From Deltaproteobacteria bacterium (GTDB lineage: Bacteria > Desulfobacterota > Syntrophia > Syntrophales > Smithellaceae), in the NCBI GenBank assembly GCA_009668925.1, contig SBEK01000006.1, forward strand, positions 1-43,306: a stretch of DNA of 43,306 nt. The letters are read 5' to 3'. Below, piece after piece: positions 8,353 to 16,930 of this stretch. The notes under the pieces are model-generated. The model saw nothing but the letters and a program-made list of their open reading frames with translations, was not told where the DNA came from and searched no databases. Position numbers and translations under genes: made by a program. Positions within the stretch are counted from its first letter, which is position 1. Each line of letters opens with the position of its first letter.

Positions 8353-8603
8353 CAGATTCCCAGTGCCTCCCGGATATCTCTTTCTTTGAAACCGATGATA
8401 ATTCTGTCGCCGATGATGATGGTTGGAAAAGAGCGTTGCGGATTGTATTGAATGACTTCATTGAGCATCGCCTCCCGCGCCTCGCCTTGCAGCAAATCGA
8501 CGTCCGTTGCATCGAAAGCGATGTTATTTTCGTTGAGAAATCTCTTGGTCGCTTTGCAATGACTGCAGGTGCTCAATGTATATATTTTGACTTTCTTGGC
8601 CAT
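8352..8603 (-). CDS. Glutaredoxin-family protein
   Basis: A small dithiol redox protein of 83 residues with a thioredoxin fold. The active site CSHC is at residues 13-16 (after IYTLST). The cis-proline motif FPTIIIGD and the following GF segment match the glutaredoxin glutathione-binding region. It is similar to NrdH/Grx-type short glutaredoxins. A GGAGG box lies nine bases before the ATG, and a strong promoter is at 8631-8658. It is co-transcribed with the overlapping FTR-like gene, which suggests ferredoxin-driven rather than glutathione/NADPH-driven reduction. Confidence 0.9.
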   Translation of the reverse strand: MAKKVKIYTLSTCSHCKATKRFLNENNIAFDATDVDLLQGEAREAMLNEVIQYNPQRSFPTIIIGDRIIIGFKERDIREALGI

Positions 8604-8630
8604 CTTTACGATCCTCCGATTTTTGTGATT

Positions 8631-8658
8631 TATATACGTTATTTTGCCGTTATGTCAA
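8631..8658 (-). promoter_or_regulatory. Strong predicted promoter of the glutaredoxin/FTR operon
   Basis: Minus-strand TTGACA (8658-8653) with TATATA after 16 bases or TATAAA after 18 bases. It sits back to back with the psd promoter, about 35 bases away. Confidence 0.6.
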
Positions 8659-8691
8659 GCTGATAGTCGTGAAGCGGCAGTCAAAGATATA

Positions 8692-8720
8692 TTGACAAGA
8701 ACACTCAATTCATATATCAA
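8692..8720 (+). promoter_or_regulatory. Predicted promoter of the psd operon
   Basis: TTGACA (8692-8697), 17-base spacer, TATCAA (8715-8720). Transcription would start about 27 bases before the psd ATG. Confidence 0.55.
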
Positions 8721-8753
8721 CAAACACTCATTTGAGGAAAGATAAAATACTTT

Positions 8754-9398
8754 ATGAAACATAATAGTATTATCGCTTACGAAGGTCTTCCCTTTATCAT
8801 CTCTTCGCTAATCCTCACTATTCTTTCCGCTTTCTTCGGCGTCGTCTGGCTGACCGTACTTTTTGCCGCCATAACCGTTTTTATCATCTGCTTTTTTCGA
8901 AATCCGGAACGGAATTTTCGGGATGAAGCCAAAGGGGTCATATGTCCTGCAGACGGCAAGGTGATCAGAATCGAAGATATCGATGCCGGTGGCGGCACGA
9001 TCACGGGCCGCTTTAAGAAGATCAGTATTTTTATGAATGTCTTCAATGTTCACGTTAACCGCGCACCTTATAAGGGAACGGTTGAGACCATTGCCTATCA
9101 CCAGGGTAAGTTCTTATCGGCCAACTTGGACAAGGCGTCGGCGGAAAACGAAAGAAACGAAATTATGATTCGTACGGAAGACGGCCGCAGGCTATGGGTC
9201 GTGCAAATTGCCGGATTGATCGCCAGGAGAATTGTCTGCTGGACCCATGAAGGCGCACGGATCGAAAAAGGCGAGAGATTCGGCCTCATCCGGTTCGGTT
9301 CCCGCGTCGAGGTTTTCCTGCCGCCCGATTCGCGCATTGTCGTTCATCTCGGCGACAACGTTAAAGCGGGGCAAACAACGATTGGATATTTATCATGA
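8754..9398 (+). CDS. psd: Phosphatidylserine decarboxylase, short form
   Basis: Converts phosphatidylserine to phosphatidylethanolamine at the inner membrane. The 214-residue proenzyme has two hydrophobic segments (about 11-50), the CPADGKV motif near 64-70, and the self-cleavage site FGSRVE. Cleavage before Ser183 would create the pyruvoyl group, the family's usual mechanism. Length fits the short bacterial/archaeal class rather than the longer E. coli type. The ATG has a distant GAGGAAAG box. The stop overlaps the pssA start by four bases, so the two consecutive steps of the pathway are coupled. Confidence 0.94.
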   Translation: MKHNSIIAYEGLPFIISSLILTILSAFFGVVWLTVLFAAITVFIICFFRNPERNFRDEAKGVICPADGKVIRIEDIDAGGGTITGRFKKISIFMNVFNVHVNRAPYKGTVETIAYHQGKFLSANLDKASAENERNEIMIRTEDGRRLWVVQIAGLIARRIVCWTHEGARIEKGERFGLIRFGSRVEVFLPPDSRIVVHLGDNVKAGQTTIGYLS

Positions 9399-10177
9399 AT
9401 AGAGCGAGACGCGAGAAAAATGTTCGCATCAAAAAAGGCATATATATCCTGCCCAATCTTTTTACAACCGCCAGCCTTTTTATGGGATTTTATTCCATTA
9501 TCGCATCCATCCAGGGGAAATTCTATCCGGCCGCCATTGCCATTATCATATCGCTGGTATTCGACGGACTGGATGGAAGAGTGGCGCGGATGACCAATAC
9601 CACGAGCAGATTCGGCGCGGAGTATGATTCACTGGCCGATCTGGTCGCTTTCGGCGTTGCGCCATCGCTTTTGGCCTATTTGTGGGCCATGTCCTTTGAC
9701 GGCAAGCCGGGTTGGATGGCCGGCTTCCTTTTTGTCGCCTGCGGCGCTCTTCGTCTGGCGCGCTACAACATTCAAATCGGTATCATCGACAGCAAAGTAT
9801 TCAACGGCCTGCCCATTCCCGCTGCGGCTGCAGTCATCGCCACGACCGTGATTTTCTTTGATCACATCGGTCTGGAGGGGACGCTTTCCGATCCTTATTA
9901 TATCTTTTTGATTCTGGTCGTCATCCTGTCGCTCCTGATGGTCAGCAGTATAAAATACTACAGTTTTAAGAATATGAATCTCCATGCACGGATACCGTTT
10001 AAGATATTGCTTGTCGCGATCGGTATTTTTCTGGTCTTTTATTTAAAACCGGAAATCATGGCTTTTGTCGTTATGGTGGGTTACGCGCTGTCCGGGCCGC
10101 TGTGGTGGTTGGGGAAAAATATTAAGAAATTGAACGGGAAAGACGTGAATGAGAATGCTTCCGAACAGAAATCATAA
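9395..10177 (+). CDS. pssA: CDP-diacylglycerol--serine O-phosphatidyltransferase
   Basis: Makes phosphatidylserine from CDP-diacylglycerol and serine, the substrate of the Psd encoded just upstream. The 260-residue integral membrane protein has the full CDP-alcohol phosphatidyltransferase motif: Asp60-Gly61, Ala64-Arg65, Gly74, Asp78 and Asp82 in the exact DGxxARx8Gx3Dx3D spacing. Several hydrophobic helices surround and follow it. It starts inside the end of psd (ATGA overlap). Confidence 0.94.
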   Translation: MNRARREKNVRIKKGIYILPNLFTTASLFMGFYSIIASIQGKFYPAAIAIIISLVFDGLDGRVARMTNTTSRFGAEYDSLADLVAFGVAPSLLAYLWAMSFDGKPGWMAGFLFVACGALRLARYNIQIGIIDSKVFNGLPIPAAAAVIATTVIFFDHIGLEGTLSDPYYIFLILVVILSLLMVSSIKYYSFKNMNLHARIPFKILLVAIGIFLVFYLKPEIMAFVVMVGYALSGPLWWLGKNIKKLNGKDVNENASEQKS

Positions 10178-10212
10178 AGAAGGTGGAAGGTGTTGCCGTT
10201 CTAAGGGACATG

Positions 10213-10767
10213 ATGAGAATCTCGGGAGGTGAAGTTAAAGGAAGGACGCTCAGGTTTCCTTCTCATTGCACGCAAAGACCGACGACCGATTTTTTAAGAG
10301 AGGCGCTGTTCAATCTGCTGGAACAACCGGTGGATCAACATTTCCTGGATTTGTTTGCCGGATCCGGGTCCGTGGGATTGGAAGCGCTGAGCCGTAAAGC
10401 ACAATCGGTCACTTTTGTGGAAAAGAATAAAATCCTCATTGACGTGATCCGTGAAAATGTTTCCAGGTGCGGATATTCCGAAAAATGTCTTCTCGTTCAG
10501 GCCGATGTCCAATCGGCCTTACGTGATCTTTATAAAAAGAAATGCAGGTACGATGTCGTCTTTGCCGATCCTCCCTACCATCAGGGATTGATCGAAGAAA
10601 CATTGGCTGCACTGAAAAAATACCCTGTATTGCGAGACGGCGGCGCTGTTGTGATGCAGCATTCTGTCAGAGAACCGCTGCCGGAGCTCGAGGCTGGCTG
10701 GTTTGTGACAGACCAGAGAAAGTATGGAGATAATTATCTGAGTTTCATAAGGATGGACAAGGCATGA
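10213..10767 (+). CDS. rsmD: 16S rRNA (guanine(966)-N(2))-methyltransferase
   Basis: A SAM-dependent methyltransferase that modifies G966 of 16S rRNA. It has the N-terminal MRISGGEVKGRTL typical of RsmD, the SAM-binding motif LDLFAGSGSVGLEAL, and the catalytic DPPY motif. The start is placed at ATG 10213, which has AAGGGA five bases upstream and aligns with family N-termini. In-frame GTG 10183 and ATG 10210 are less well supported. The stop overlaps the coaD start by four bases, a common rsmD-coaD arrangement. Confidence 0.92.
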   Translation: MRISGGEVKGRTLRFPSHCTQRPTTDFLREALFNLLEQPVDQHFLDLFAGSGSVGLEALSRKAQSVTFVEKNKILIDVIRENVSRCGYSEKCLLVQADVQSALRDLYKKKCRYDVVFADPPYHQGLIEETLAALKKYPVLRDGGAVVMQHSVREPLPELEAGWFVTDQRKYGDNYLSFIRMDKA

Positions 10768-11276
10768 CGCAAGACAAATTCGGCAACAAAATTGCGATTT
10801 ATCCAGGCTCATTTGATCCGATAACAAACGGTCACGTTGATATCATCAAACGGGGAAACAGAATATTTGATGAAATCATCGTTCTTGTCGCCTATAACCC
10901 GAGCAAGTCATCCCTGTTTTCGGTGGAAGAACGATGTCAGTTCATTCGGGAGATATTTCAGGGATGCGAAGGGATCCGCGTGGATTGTCATGACGGTCTG
11001 CTGATCGACTATCTGAAGAGTTCCGGCGCCAGCACAATCCTGCGCGGCATGCGCGCCCTTTCTGATTTCGAGTATGAATTTCAGATGGCGCTCATGAATC
11101 GCCGTCAGACGAAAAATATTGAAACCGTATTTCTGATGAGCGGCTTTCGATGGTTTTATACCAGTTCTAAGCTGATCAAAGAGGTGGCGAGTCTGGGTGG
11201 ATCAGTGAAAGGCCTCGTGCCGGAAAATGTTCATCAAAAACTATTGGAAAAATACAGCAACGCGAACAGGAGGTAA
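10764..11276 (+). CDS. coaD: Phosphopantetheine adenylyltransferase
   Basis: Catalyses the fourth step of coenzyme A synthesis, joining 4'-phosphopantetheine with ATP. The 170-residue protein has YPGSFDPITNGHVDI (about 13-27) with the TxGH nucleotide motif, the RGMRALSDFEYEF segment, and the C-terminal SSKLIKEVASLGG motif. All are diagnostic of bacterial CoaD. A Shine-Dalgarno for the next gene (AGGAGG) lies in its last codons. Confidence 0.96.
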   Translation: MTQDKFGNKIAIYPGSFDPITNGHVDIIKRGNRIFDEIIVLVAYNPSKSSLFSVEERCQFIREIFQGCEGIRVDCHDGLLIDYLKSSGASTILRGMRALSDFEYEFQMALMNRRQTKNIETVFLMSGFRWFYTSSKLIKEVASLGGSVKGLVPENVHQKLLEKYSNANRR

Positions 11277-11279
11277 TTT

Positions 11280-12473
11280 GTGAAACTGGCGGCAAGAGTA
11301 GCAAAAGTAAAACCGTCGGAGACCCTGGCGATCACGGCAAAAGCCAATGCCTTGAAGGCTCAGGGGAGGGATGTCATTGGTTTCGGCGCAGGGGAACCGG
11401 ATTTCGATACTCCGGACCACATCAAGAAGGCTGCCATTGCGGCCATTGAAGCGGGTTTTACGAAATATACACCCGTTGGCGGAACCGACGAATTGAAGGA
11501 TGCGATCATCCGCAAACTGAAAGTTGACAACAATCTGGAATACAAGCGTTCTGAGGTCGTCGTTTCGTGCGGTGCGAAGCATACTCTCTACAATCTGGCT
11601 CAGGCGCTCTTTGGGGAAGGCGATGAAGTCATTATTCCCGCGCCATACTGGGTATCCTATCCGGATATCGTTGTTCTGGCCGGCGGCACTCCCGTGATCC
11701 TGGACACGCTGGAAAGCGACGGCTTCAAGATGAAGCCCGAGCAGTTGAAAGCGGCCATTACCGGCCGCACCAAGGCGGTCGTCCTTAACGGTCCGTCAAA
11801 TCCGACGGGAGCGGCCTATTCACCGGACGAGCTCAAGGCACTGGCCGACGTGCTTGCCGGCACGGATATTGTCATCATCTCGGACGACATTTATGAAAAA
11901 ATACTCTATGCAGACTTTCCCTTTGCCAATATGGCAACGGTCGATCCGCGCCTGAAAGACAGGACGGTTGTCGTCAACGGCGTTTCCAAAGCGTATGCGA
12001 TGACCGGCTGGCGGATCGGGTATGCCGCCGGTCCCGAAGAGATCATCGGAGCGATCAGCAAGATTCAAAGCCAGAACACATCGAACCCGACTTCCATATC
12101 GCAAAAAGCATCCGTGGCGGCGCTAAACGGCGATCAAAGCGTCGTGGCCATGATGGTCGGGGAATTCAGGAAAAGGAAGGACTATATCGTGGCGGCCCTC
12201 AATGACATTCCGGGAATTCGCTGTTTGATGCCCGAAGGGGCCTTTTATGTTTTCCCGAACGTGTCGGCGATCTATGGCCGTTCTTTCGCCGGACGGAAGA
12301 TAACCAATTCAACCGAGTTTATTGAATATCTGCTGGATGAAGCCAACGTTGCGACCGTGCCCGGAGCAGCGTTCGGCAGCGATGCGCATATCCGCCTGTC
12401 TTATGCAACCTCTCTCACGAACATTGAGGAAGGCGTGAAACGAATTAAGAACGCAATCGCAAAACTGAAGTAG
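11280..12473 (+). CDS. Pyridoxal-phosphate aminotransferase, class I (aspartate aminotransferase type)
   Basis: Transfers amino groups between amino acids and 2-oxo acids, most likely aspartate/2-oxoglutarate. The 397-residue subgroup-Ib protein has GAGEPDFDTP (36-45), NGPSNPTGA near 170, the SDDIYEKI segment near 201-208, and the PLP Lys237 in SKAYAMTGWR. The start is GTG with AGGAGG just upstream. It lies three bases after coaD in the psd operon. Family members can also use prephenate or aromatic acids, so exact substrate preference is open. Confidence 0.9.
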   Translation: MKLAARVAKVKPSETLAITAKANALKAQGRDVIGFGAGEPDFDTPDHIKKAAIAAIEAGFTKYTPVGGTDELKDAIIRKLKVDNNLEYKRSEVVVSCGAKHTLYNLAQALFGEGDEVIIPAPYWVSYPDIVVLAGGTPVILDTLESDGFKMKPEQLKAAITGRTKAVVLNGPSNPTGAAYSPDELKALADVLAGTDIVIISDDIYEKILYADFPFANMATVDPRLKDRTVVVNGVSKAYAMTGWRIGYAAGPEEIIGAISKIQSQNTSNPTSISQKASVAALNGDQSVVAMMVGEFRKRKDYIVAALNDIPGIRCLMPEGAFYVFPNVSAIYGRSFAGRKITNSTEFIEYLLDEANVATVPGAAFGSDAHIRLSYATSLTNIEEGVKRIKNAIAKLK

Positions 12474-12497
12474 GCGGAGGCAAGGAAGGAAGAGAAA

Positions 12498-13901
12498 ATG
12501 GGAGGCCTTTTTGGCGTAGTTACACAAGGCAGTTGCGTTCAAACACTCTTTTACGGGACGGACTATCATTCGCATCTGGGAACGGAAAACGGCGGAATGG
12601 CCGTCTACGGCGCTAAGGGATTTTATAATACGATTCACGGCATATCGCAGGCCCAGTTTAAATCCCGCTTTGTCGATGACTACAAAAAGATGGAGGGGTA
12701 TGCGGGAATCGGCTCCATAGATGACGAATCGCCGCAGCCGCTGATTTTCCGATCGAAGTTCGGCGTTTATGCGGTTGCCGCTACCGGGCTTATCACCAAT
12801 AAGAATGAACTGGTCGGCGAGCTGCTCAATGAAGGCGCGTCCTTTACGGAAATGGCCGGAGGCGGCGTCAATAATGCAGAGATTGTTGCCTTGCTGATCA
12901 ACCGTGGCGATAACATCGTGGAGGGGATTGCCTCGATGCGCGGCATTATCGAAGGATCCATCTGTGTTTTGGTGCTCACGGCGGAAGGCATTTATGCTGC
13001 GCGGGACAAGTTCGGACGGTTTCCCCTGGCCCTCGGGCGAGCGAAGGATTTGAGCGTAAAGTCATATGTCGTGGCCACCGAGGCCAGTTCGTTTGAAAAC
13101 CTGGGTTATGAATTGCATCGGTTTCTGGGACCCGGAGAAATTGTCCTTTTGTCTTCGGACGGCGTCAAGCAGCTGAAGCCGGAGGGAGACCGGAAAAAAA
13201 TATGCTCCTTCTTATGGATTTACACGGGCTCTCCTTCATCTGTTTATGATGGGATCAGCGTGGAAAAGACCCGGGAGCGCTGCGGGAGCTTCTTAGCCAA
13301 GCGGGACAGCGTCGAGGCGGATTTTGTCGCCGGTGTTCCCGACTCCGGCGTCGGTCATGCAATCGGCTATGCGATGGAATCCGGGATTCCCTACCGGAGG
13401 CCTCTGGTGAAGTACACTCCCGGTTATGGTCGAAGCTACACGCCGCCCACCCAGGAAATTCGCGATCTGGTGGCGACCATGAAACTTGTCGCCGTGAAGG
13501 ATGTCATCAACGGCAACCGGATGATCATCTGCGACGACTCGATCGTTCGCGGGACACAACTGAAAAACTTGACCGTTAAGAAACTGTGGGACAACGGGGC
13601 CAGGGAGATTCATATTCGCCCGGCCTGTCCGCCGTTGATGTTCCCGTGCATTTACGCGTCGTCGACCCGATCAACGACTGAACTGGCCTGCCGGAAAGCG
13701 ATGCGTGCGCTCGAGGGAAAGGACCTCGAAGATCCATCGGAGTATTTGGATACCACTTCAGCAAAGCATGAAAAGATGATCGATTGGATTCGAAGGGATC
13801 TGAATGTGACGTCTCTCAAATATATGACCATAGACGATATGATCGAGGCGATTACCTTGCCTCCGGAACAGCTCTGTCTGCATTGCTGGCTGGGAAAATA
13901 A
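12498..13901 (+). CDS. PurF-like amidophosphoribosyltransferase homologue with a destroyed glutaminase site
   Basis: A 467-residue PurF homologue. The C-terminal phosphoribosyltransferase half is intact: VPDSG near 280-284, SGIPY, PTQE near 317-320, and the PRPP loop CDDSIVRGT (345-353). All four cysteines that bind the 4Fe-4S cluster in Bacillus PurF have counterparts (236, 384, 460, 463). The N-terminal glutaminase half keeps its fold but begins MGGLFG instead of MCG. The nucleophile Cys is thus Gly, and the residues that bind glutamine in true PurF (Arg in the RYS region, the NG pair, the Asp of the TDSE region) are also changed. It cannot use glutamine in the normal way. It may take ammonia or another amine, or be regulatory. 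Confidence 0.88.
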   Translation: MGGLFGVVTQGSCVQTLFYGTDYHSHLGTENGGMAVYGAKGFYNTIHGISQAQFKSRFVDDYKKMEGYAGIGSIDDESPQPLIFRSKFGVYAVAATGLITNKNELVGELLNEGASFTEMAGGGVNNAEIVALLINRGDNIVEGIASMRGIIEGSICVLVLTAEGIYAARDKFGRFPLALGRAKDLSVKSYVVATEASSFENLGYELHRFLGPGEIVLLSSDGVKQLKPEGDRKKICSFLWIYTGSPSSVYDGISVEKTRERCGSFLAKRDSVEADFVAGVPDSGVGHAIGYAMESGIPYRRPLVKYTPGYGRSYTPPTQEIRDLVATMKLVAVKDVINGNRMIICDDSIVRGTQLKNLTVKKLWDNGAREIHIRPACPPLMFPCIYASSTRSTTELACRKAMRALEGKDLEDPSEYLDTTSAKHEKMIDWIRRDLNVTSLKYMTIDDMIEAITLPPEQLCLHCWLGK

Positions 13902-13927
13902 TTTAGAAGCATCCGACTGGTTCTTGG

Positions 13928-13988
13928 AAAGCGGCGGTTCCCGATGATGTTCATTCATGAACGCATCGGCGGCCGCCTTTTTGTTTTT
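13928..13988 (+). terminator. Rho-independent terminator after the PurF-like gene
   Basis: A long hairpin (GCGGC...CCGATG with CATCGG...GCCGC, plus an inner GTTCA/TGAAC stem) is followed by a T-rich run, TTTTTGTTTTT. It ends the psd-to-PurF-like transcription unit. Confidence 0.75.
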
Positions 13989-14022
13989 CAGATGACGAAC
14001 ATGGGATTTCATAAATTAGCCA

Positions 14023-14051
14023 TTGCCCAGGATTCATTCGCATGTTATAAA
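14023..14051 (+). promoter_or_regulatory. Predicted promoter of ispG
   Basis: TTGCCC, 17-base spacer, TATAAA, ending 44 bases before the ispG start. Confidence 0.5.
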
Positions 14052-14095
14052 ATTAGCGGTAATGTAAAAAAGTAAGTGAAGGATAATACGAAGGA

Positions 14096-15169
14096 ATGGG
14101 ATACGCCGCGAAAGCGAGAAGAAAAACAAAGGCCATTCATGTCGGATCAGTTCAAATAGGCGGGGCTGCACCCATTGCCGTTCAATCCATGACCAATACG
14201 GATACCCGTAACGTTGACGAAACGGTGAAGCAGATCCGTGTTCTTGAAGAAGCAGGCTGCGAAATCGCGCGGGTCGCCGTTCCCGATCAGGAAGCCGCCG
14301 ATGCGCTGCCGGCCATTAGAAAAGCGATTCACATTCCTCTGATTGCCGATATTCATTTTCACCATCAATTGGCCCTCAGCGCCGTAAAGAGCGGGGTCGA
14401 CGGTATTCGGATCAACCCCGGCAACATGGGCCGGGATAAAATTGCCGAGGTCGTGAGGGCCGCCAGGGAACGCGGCACTGTCATCCGCATCGGGGTCAAT
14501 GCCGGTTCTCTGGAGAAGGATCTCCTTCTGGAGTATGGCGGCGTAACTGCGGAAGCGCTTTGCGCCAGCGCCTTGCGCAGCATTGAACTGTTTGAGGGCC
14601 TGGGATTTGATTTGATCAAACTGTCGCTCAAATCGTCCGACGTGCCGATGATGATCGAGGCCTACCGGATGATTGCCGGCCGGTCGGATTACCCTCTGCA
14701 CCTGGGCGTTACGGAGGCGGGGACTCTGGTCGGCGCAGCCATCAAATCGTCGCTGGGCATCGGAACCCTTCTCTATGACGGCATTGGAGATACCATCCGC
14801 GTGTCGGTTACGGGCGATCCCGTTCTGGAGCTGCCGATCGCTTACGGCATTCTGCGGGCCCTGAAGATTCGTCGGGTGGGACCCGAAATCATTTCGTGTC
14901 CGACATGCGGCCGCTGCGAGATTGATCTGACGGGTCTGGTTTCCCGGGTTGAAAAAGAACTGGCCGGCCGAAAAGAATACATCAAAGTGGCTTTGATGGG
15001 GTGTGTGGTGAATGGGCCGGGGGAAGCTGCGGACGCCGATATCGGTATAGCCGGCGGGCGCGGGTTCGGGATGATGTTCAAAAAAGGCGTGGCGTATAAG
15101 AAGGTTAAAGAAGAAGATTTTGTCCGGGTTTTACTCGAAGAGATAAAATCACTGGATAATGAACCATAA
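14096..15169 (+). CDS. ispG: 4-hydroxy-3-methylbut-2-en-1-yl diphosphate synthase
   Basis: Makes HMBPP from the cyclic diphosphate MEcPP in the non-mevalonate isoprenoid pathway, using a 4Fe-4S cluster. The 357-residue protein has a TIM barrel (VQSMTNTDTRN near 29-39, ADIHFHH near 84-90, INPGN near 106-110) and a C-terminal cluster domain with Cys268, Cys271, Cys303 and Glu310 (ISCPTCGRC and GCVVNGPGE). It is the short bacterial form without the plant insert. The ATG has AAGGA immediately before it and GAAGGA at 11 bases. It leads the ispG-proS-relA run. Confidence 0.96.
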   Translation: MGYAAKARRKTKAIHVGSVQIGGAAPIAVQSMTNTDTRNVDETVKQIRVLEEAGCEIARVAVPDQEAADALPAIRKAIHIPLIADIHFHHQLALSAVKSGVDGIRINPGNMGRDKIAEVVRAARERGTVIRIGVNAGSLEKDLLLEYGGVTAEALCASALRSIELFEGLGFDLIKLSLKSSDVPMMIEAYRMIAGRSDYPLHLGVTEAGTLVGAAIKSSLGIGTLLYDGIGDTIRVSVTGDPVLELPIAYGILRALKIRRVGPEIISCPTCGRCEIDLTGLVSRVEKELAGRKEYIKVALMGCVVNGPGEAADADIGIAGGRGFGMMFKKGVAYKKVKEEDFVRVLLEEIKSLDNEP

Positions 15170-15178
15170 GGAGGAGGA

Positions 15179-16903
15179 ATGCGTTACTCGGAAATGCACC
15201 TGCCCACGGGAAGGGAAGTCCCTTCTGATGCGGAGGTTGTCAGCAATCAGCTCATGATTCGGGCGGGAATGATCAGAAAACTGACCAGCGGCATTTATTC
15301 GTATCTGCCGCTGGGCTATCGTGTGATTCGTAAAGTGGAACAGATTATTCGTGAGGAAATGAATAAAGCCGGGGCCCAGGAAGTTCACCTGCCGATGGTT
15401 CAGCCCGCGGAACTCTGGGAGGAGTCCGGCCGTTGGACGTATTACGGAAAAGAACTCCTCAGGTTTCGCGACCGCAACAATCGCGACTATTGCCTCGGAC
15501 CGACGCATGAAGAAGTCATTACGGATCTGGTTCGTCATGACGTCAAGACGTATCGCCAATTGCCCCTGAATCTGTATCAGATTCAGACAAAATTCCGCGA
15601 TGAAGTGCGTCCCCGCTTCGGGGTGATGCGCTGCCGCGAATTCGGCATGAAAGACGCCTATAGCTTTGATGCGGACGAAGCAGGAGCGGAAAAAAGCTAC
15701 GAAAAAATGTTTGTCGCCTACAACAATATCTTCCGGCGCTGCGGCCTCATGTTCCGGGCGGTGGAAGCGGATTCCGGAAGCATCGGCGGCAGCTTCTCGC
15801 ATGAATTTATGGTCATGGCGGAGTCAGGCGAGGATGCCGTCGTCTTCTGTGAAAAGTGCAAGTATGCCGCAAATCTGGAGAAGGCCGAGATCGCGCGCCC
15901 GGAAAAAGCAGCCGGTGCGGAAAAGGACTGGCTGCCTGTGGAAACCGTCTCGACTCCAAATGTCCGGACCATTGAGGACGTCAGCTCCTTCCTGAATGTC
16001 GCCCCGCGTCAGATCGTCAAGACGTTGATCTTCAACGCCGATGGCCAGCCCTGCGCCGTCGTGATCCGCGGCGATCAGGAAGTGAATGAGATCAAGGTGA
16101 AAAACTATCTGGGCGCGGCCGAACTGGAACTGGCCGATGACGACATGATTTTAAAGGCGACGGGCGCTCCCCGCGGATTTGCCGGCACGGTCGGTATCAA
16201 GACCAGAGTCATTGCCGATTATTCCGTGATGAATCTGGTCAATATCGTGACCGGTGCCAATCGGGAAGATTACCACTTGAAAAATGTCAATATTGGACGC
16301 GATTTCCAGATAGAATCCTATGCGGATCTTCGCGTGGCGGAACCCGGGGATGCTTGTCCGCGCTGCGGCGGCACCATCAAGTTCGTCCGCGGCATCGAAG
16401 TCGGCCATGTTTTCAAACTGGGAACCAAATACAGCAAGGCCATGAAAGCCGTTTACCTGGATCGCGACGGCAAGGAAAAAACCATGATTATGGGCTGCTA
16501 CGGCATCGGCGTCGGCAGGACCGTGGCCGCCTGCATTGAGCAGAATTTTGACCAAAACGGCATCATCTGGCCGATGCCCCTTGCGCCCTACTCGGTCATT
16601 GTAACCCCGGTGAATATTAATGACAGCGGCGTGCTCGAGGCTGCAGAAGAAATTTATTCCCGGCTGCTCGCCCAAGGCGTCGAAGTCATCCTCGATGATC
16701 GTGATGAGCGGGCGGGTGTGAAGTTTAAGGACGCCGATTTAATCGGCATTCCACTCCGGGTCGTCGTGGGCCCGAAGAATCTGGCCCAGGGCCAGGTGGA
16801 ATTGAAAATCCGCAGAAGCGGCGAGAGCAAGCTGTATTTCGCTTCGGACATCGTTGCGGAAATTCAGAGGATCATTGCCGCCGAATTGCAGCAAGCCGGT
16901 TAA
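15179..16903 (+). CDS. proS: Prolyl-tRNA synthetase
   Basis: Charges tRNA-Pro with proline; the tRNA-Pro gene lies 4.3 kb downstream. The 574-residue bacterial-type enzyme has class II motifs (motif 2 around [17 protein letters not shown], motif 3 around [10 protein letters not shown]) and, between about 230 and 400, a YbaK-like insertion domain expected to edit Ala-tRNA-Pro. An anticodon-binding domain forms the C-terminus. A strong AAGGAGGAGG box precedes the ATG. It is nine bases after ispG. Confidence 0.96.
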   Translation: MRYSEMHLPTGREVPSDAEVVSNQLMIRAGMIRKLTSGIYSYLPLGYRVIRKVEQIIREEMNKAGAQEVHLPMVQPAELWEESGRWTYYGKELLRFRDRNNRDYCLGPTHEEVITDLVRHDVKTYRQLPLNLYQIQTKFRDEVRPRFGVMRCREFGMKDAYSFDADEAGAEKSYEKMFVAYNNIFRRCGLMFRAVEADSGSIGGSFSHEFMVMAESGEDAVVFCEKCKYAANLEKAEIARPEKAAGAEKDWLPVETVSTPNVRTIEDVSSFLNVAPRQIVKTLIFNADGQPCAVVIRGDQEVNEIKVKNYLGAAELELADDDMILKATGAPRGFAGTVGIKTRVIADYSVMNLVNIVTGANREDYHLKNVNIGRDFQIESYADLRVAEPGDACPRCGGTIKFVRGIEVGHVFKLGTKYSKAMKAVYLDRDGKEKTMIMGCYGIGVGRTVAACIEQNFDQNGIIWPMPLAPYSVIVTPVNINDSGVLEAAEEIYSRLLAQGVEVILDDRDERAGVKFKDADLIGIPLRVVVGPKNLAQGQVELKIRRSGESKLYFASDIVAEIQRIIAAELQQAG

Positions 16904-16930
16904 CGACCGAATTTTGGACCGGAAATCTTC

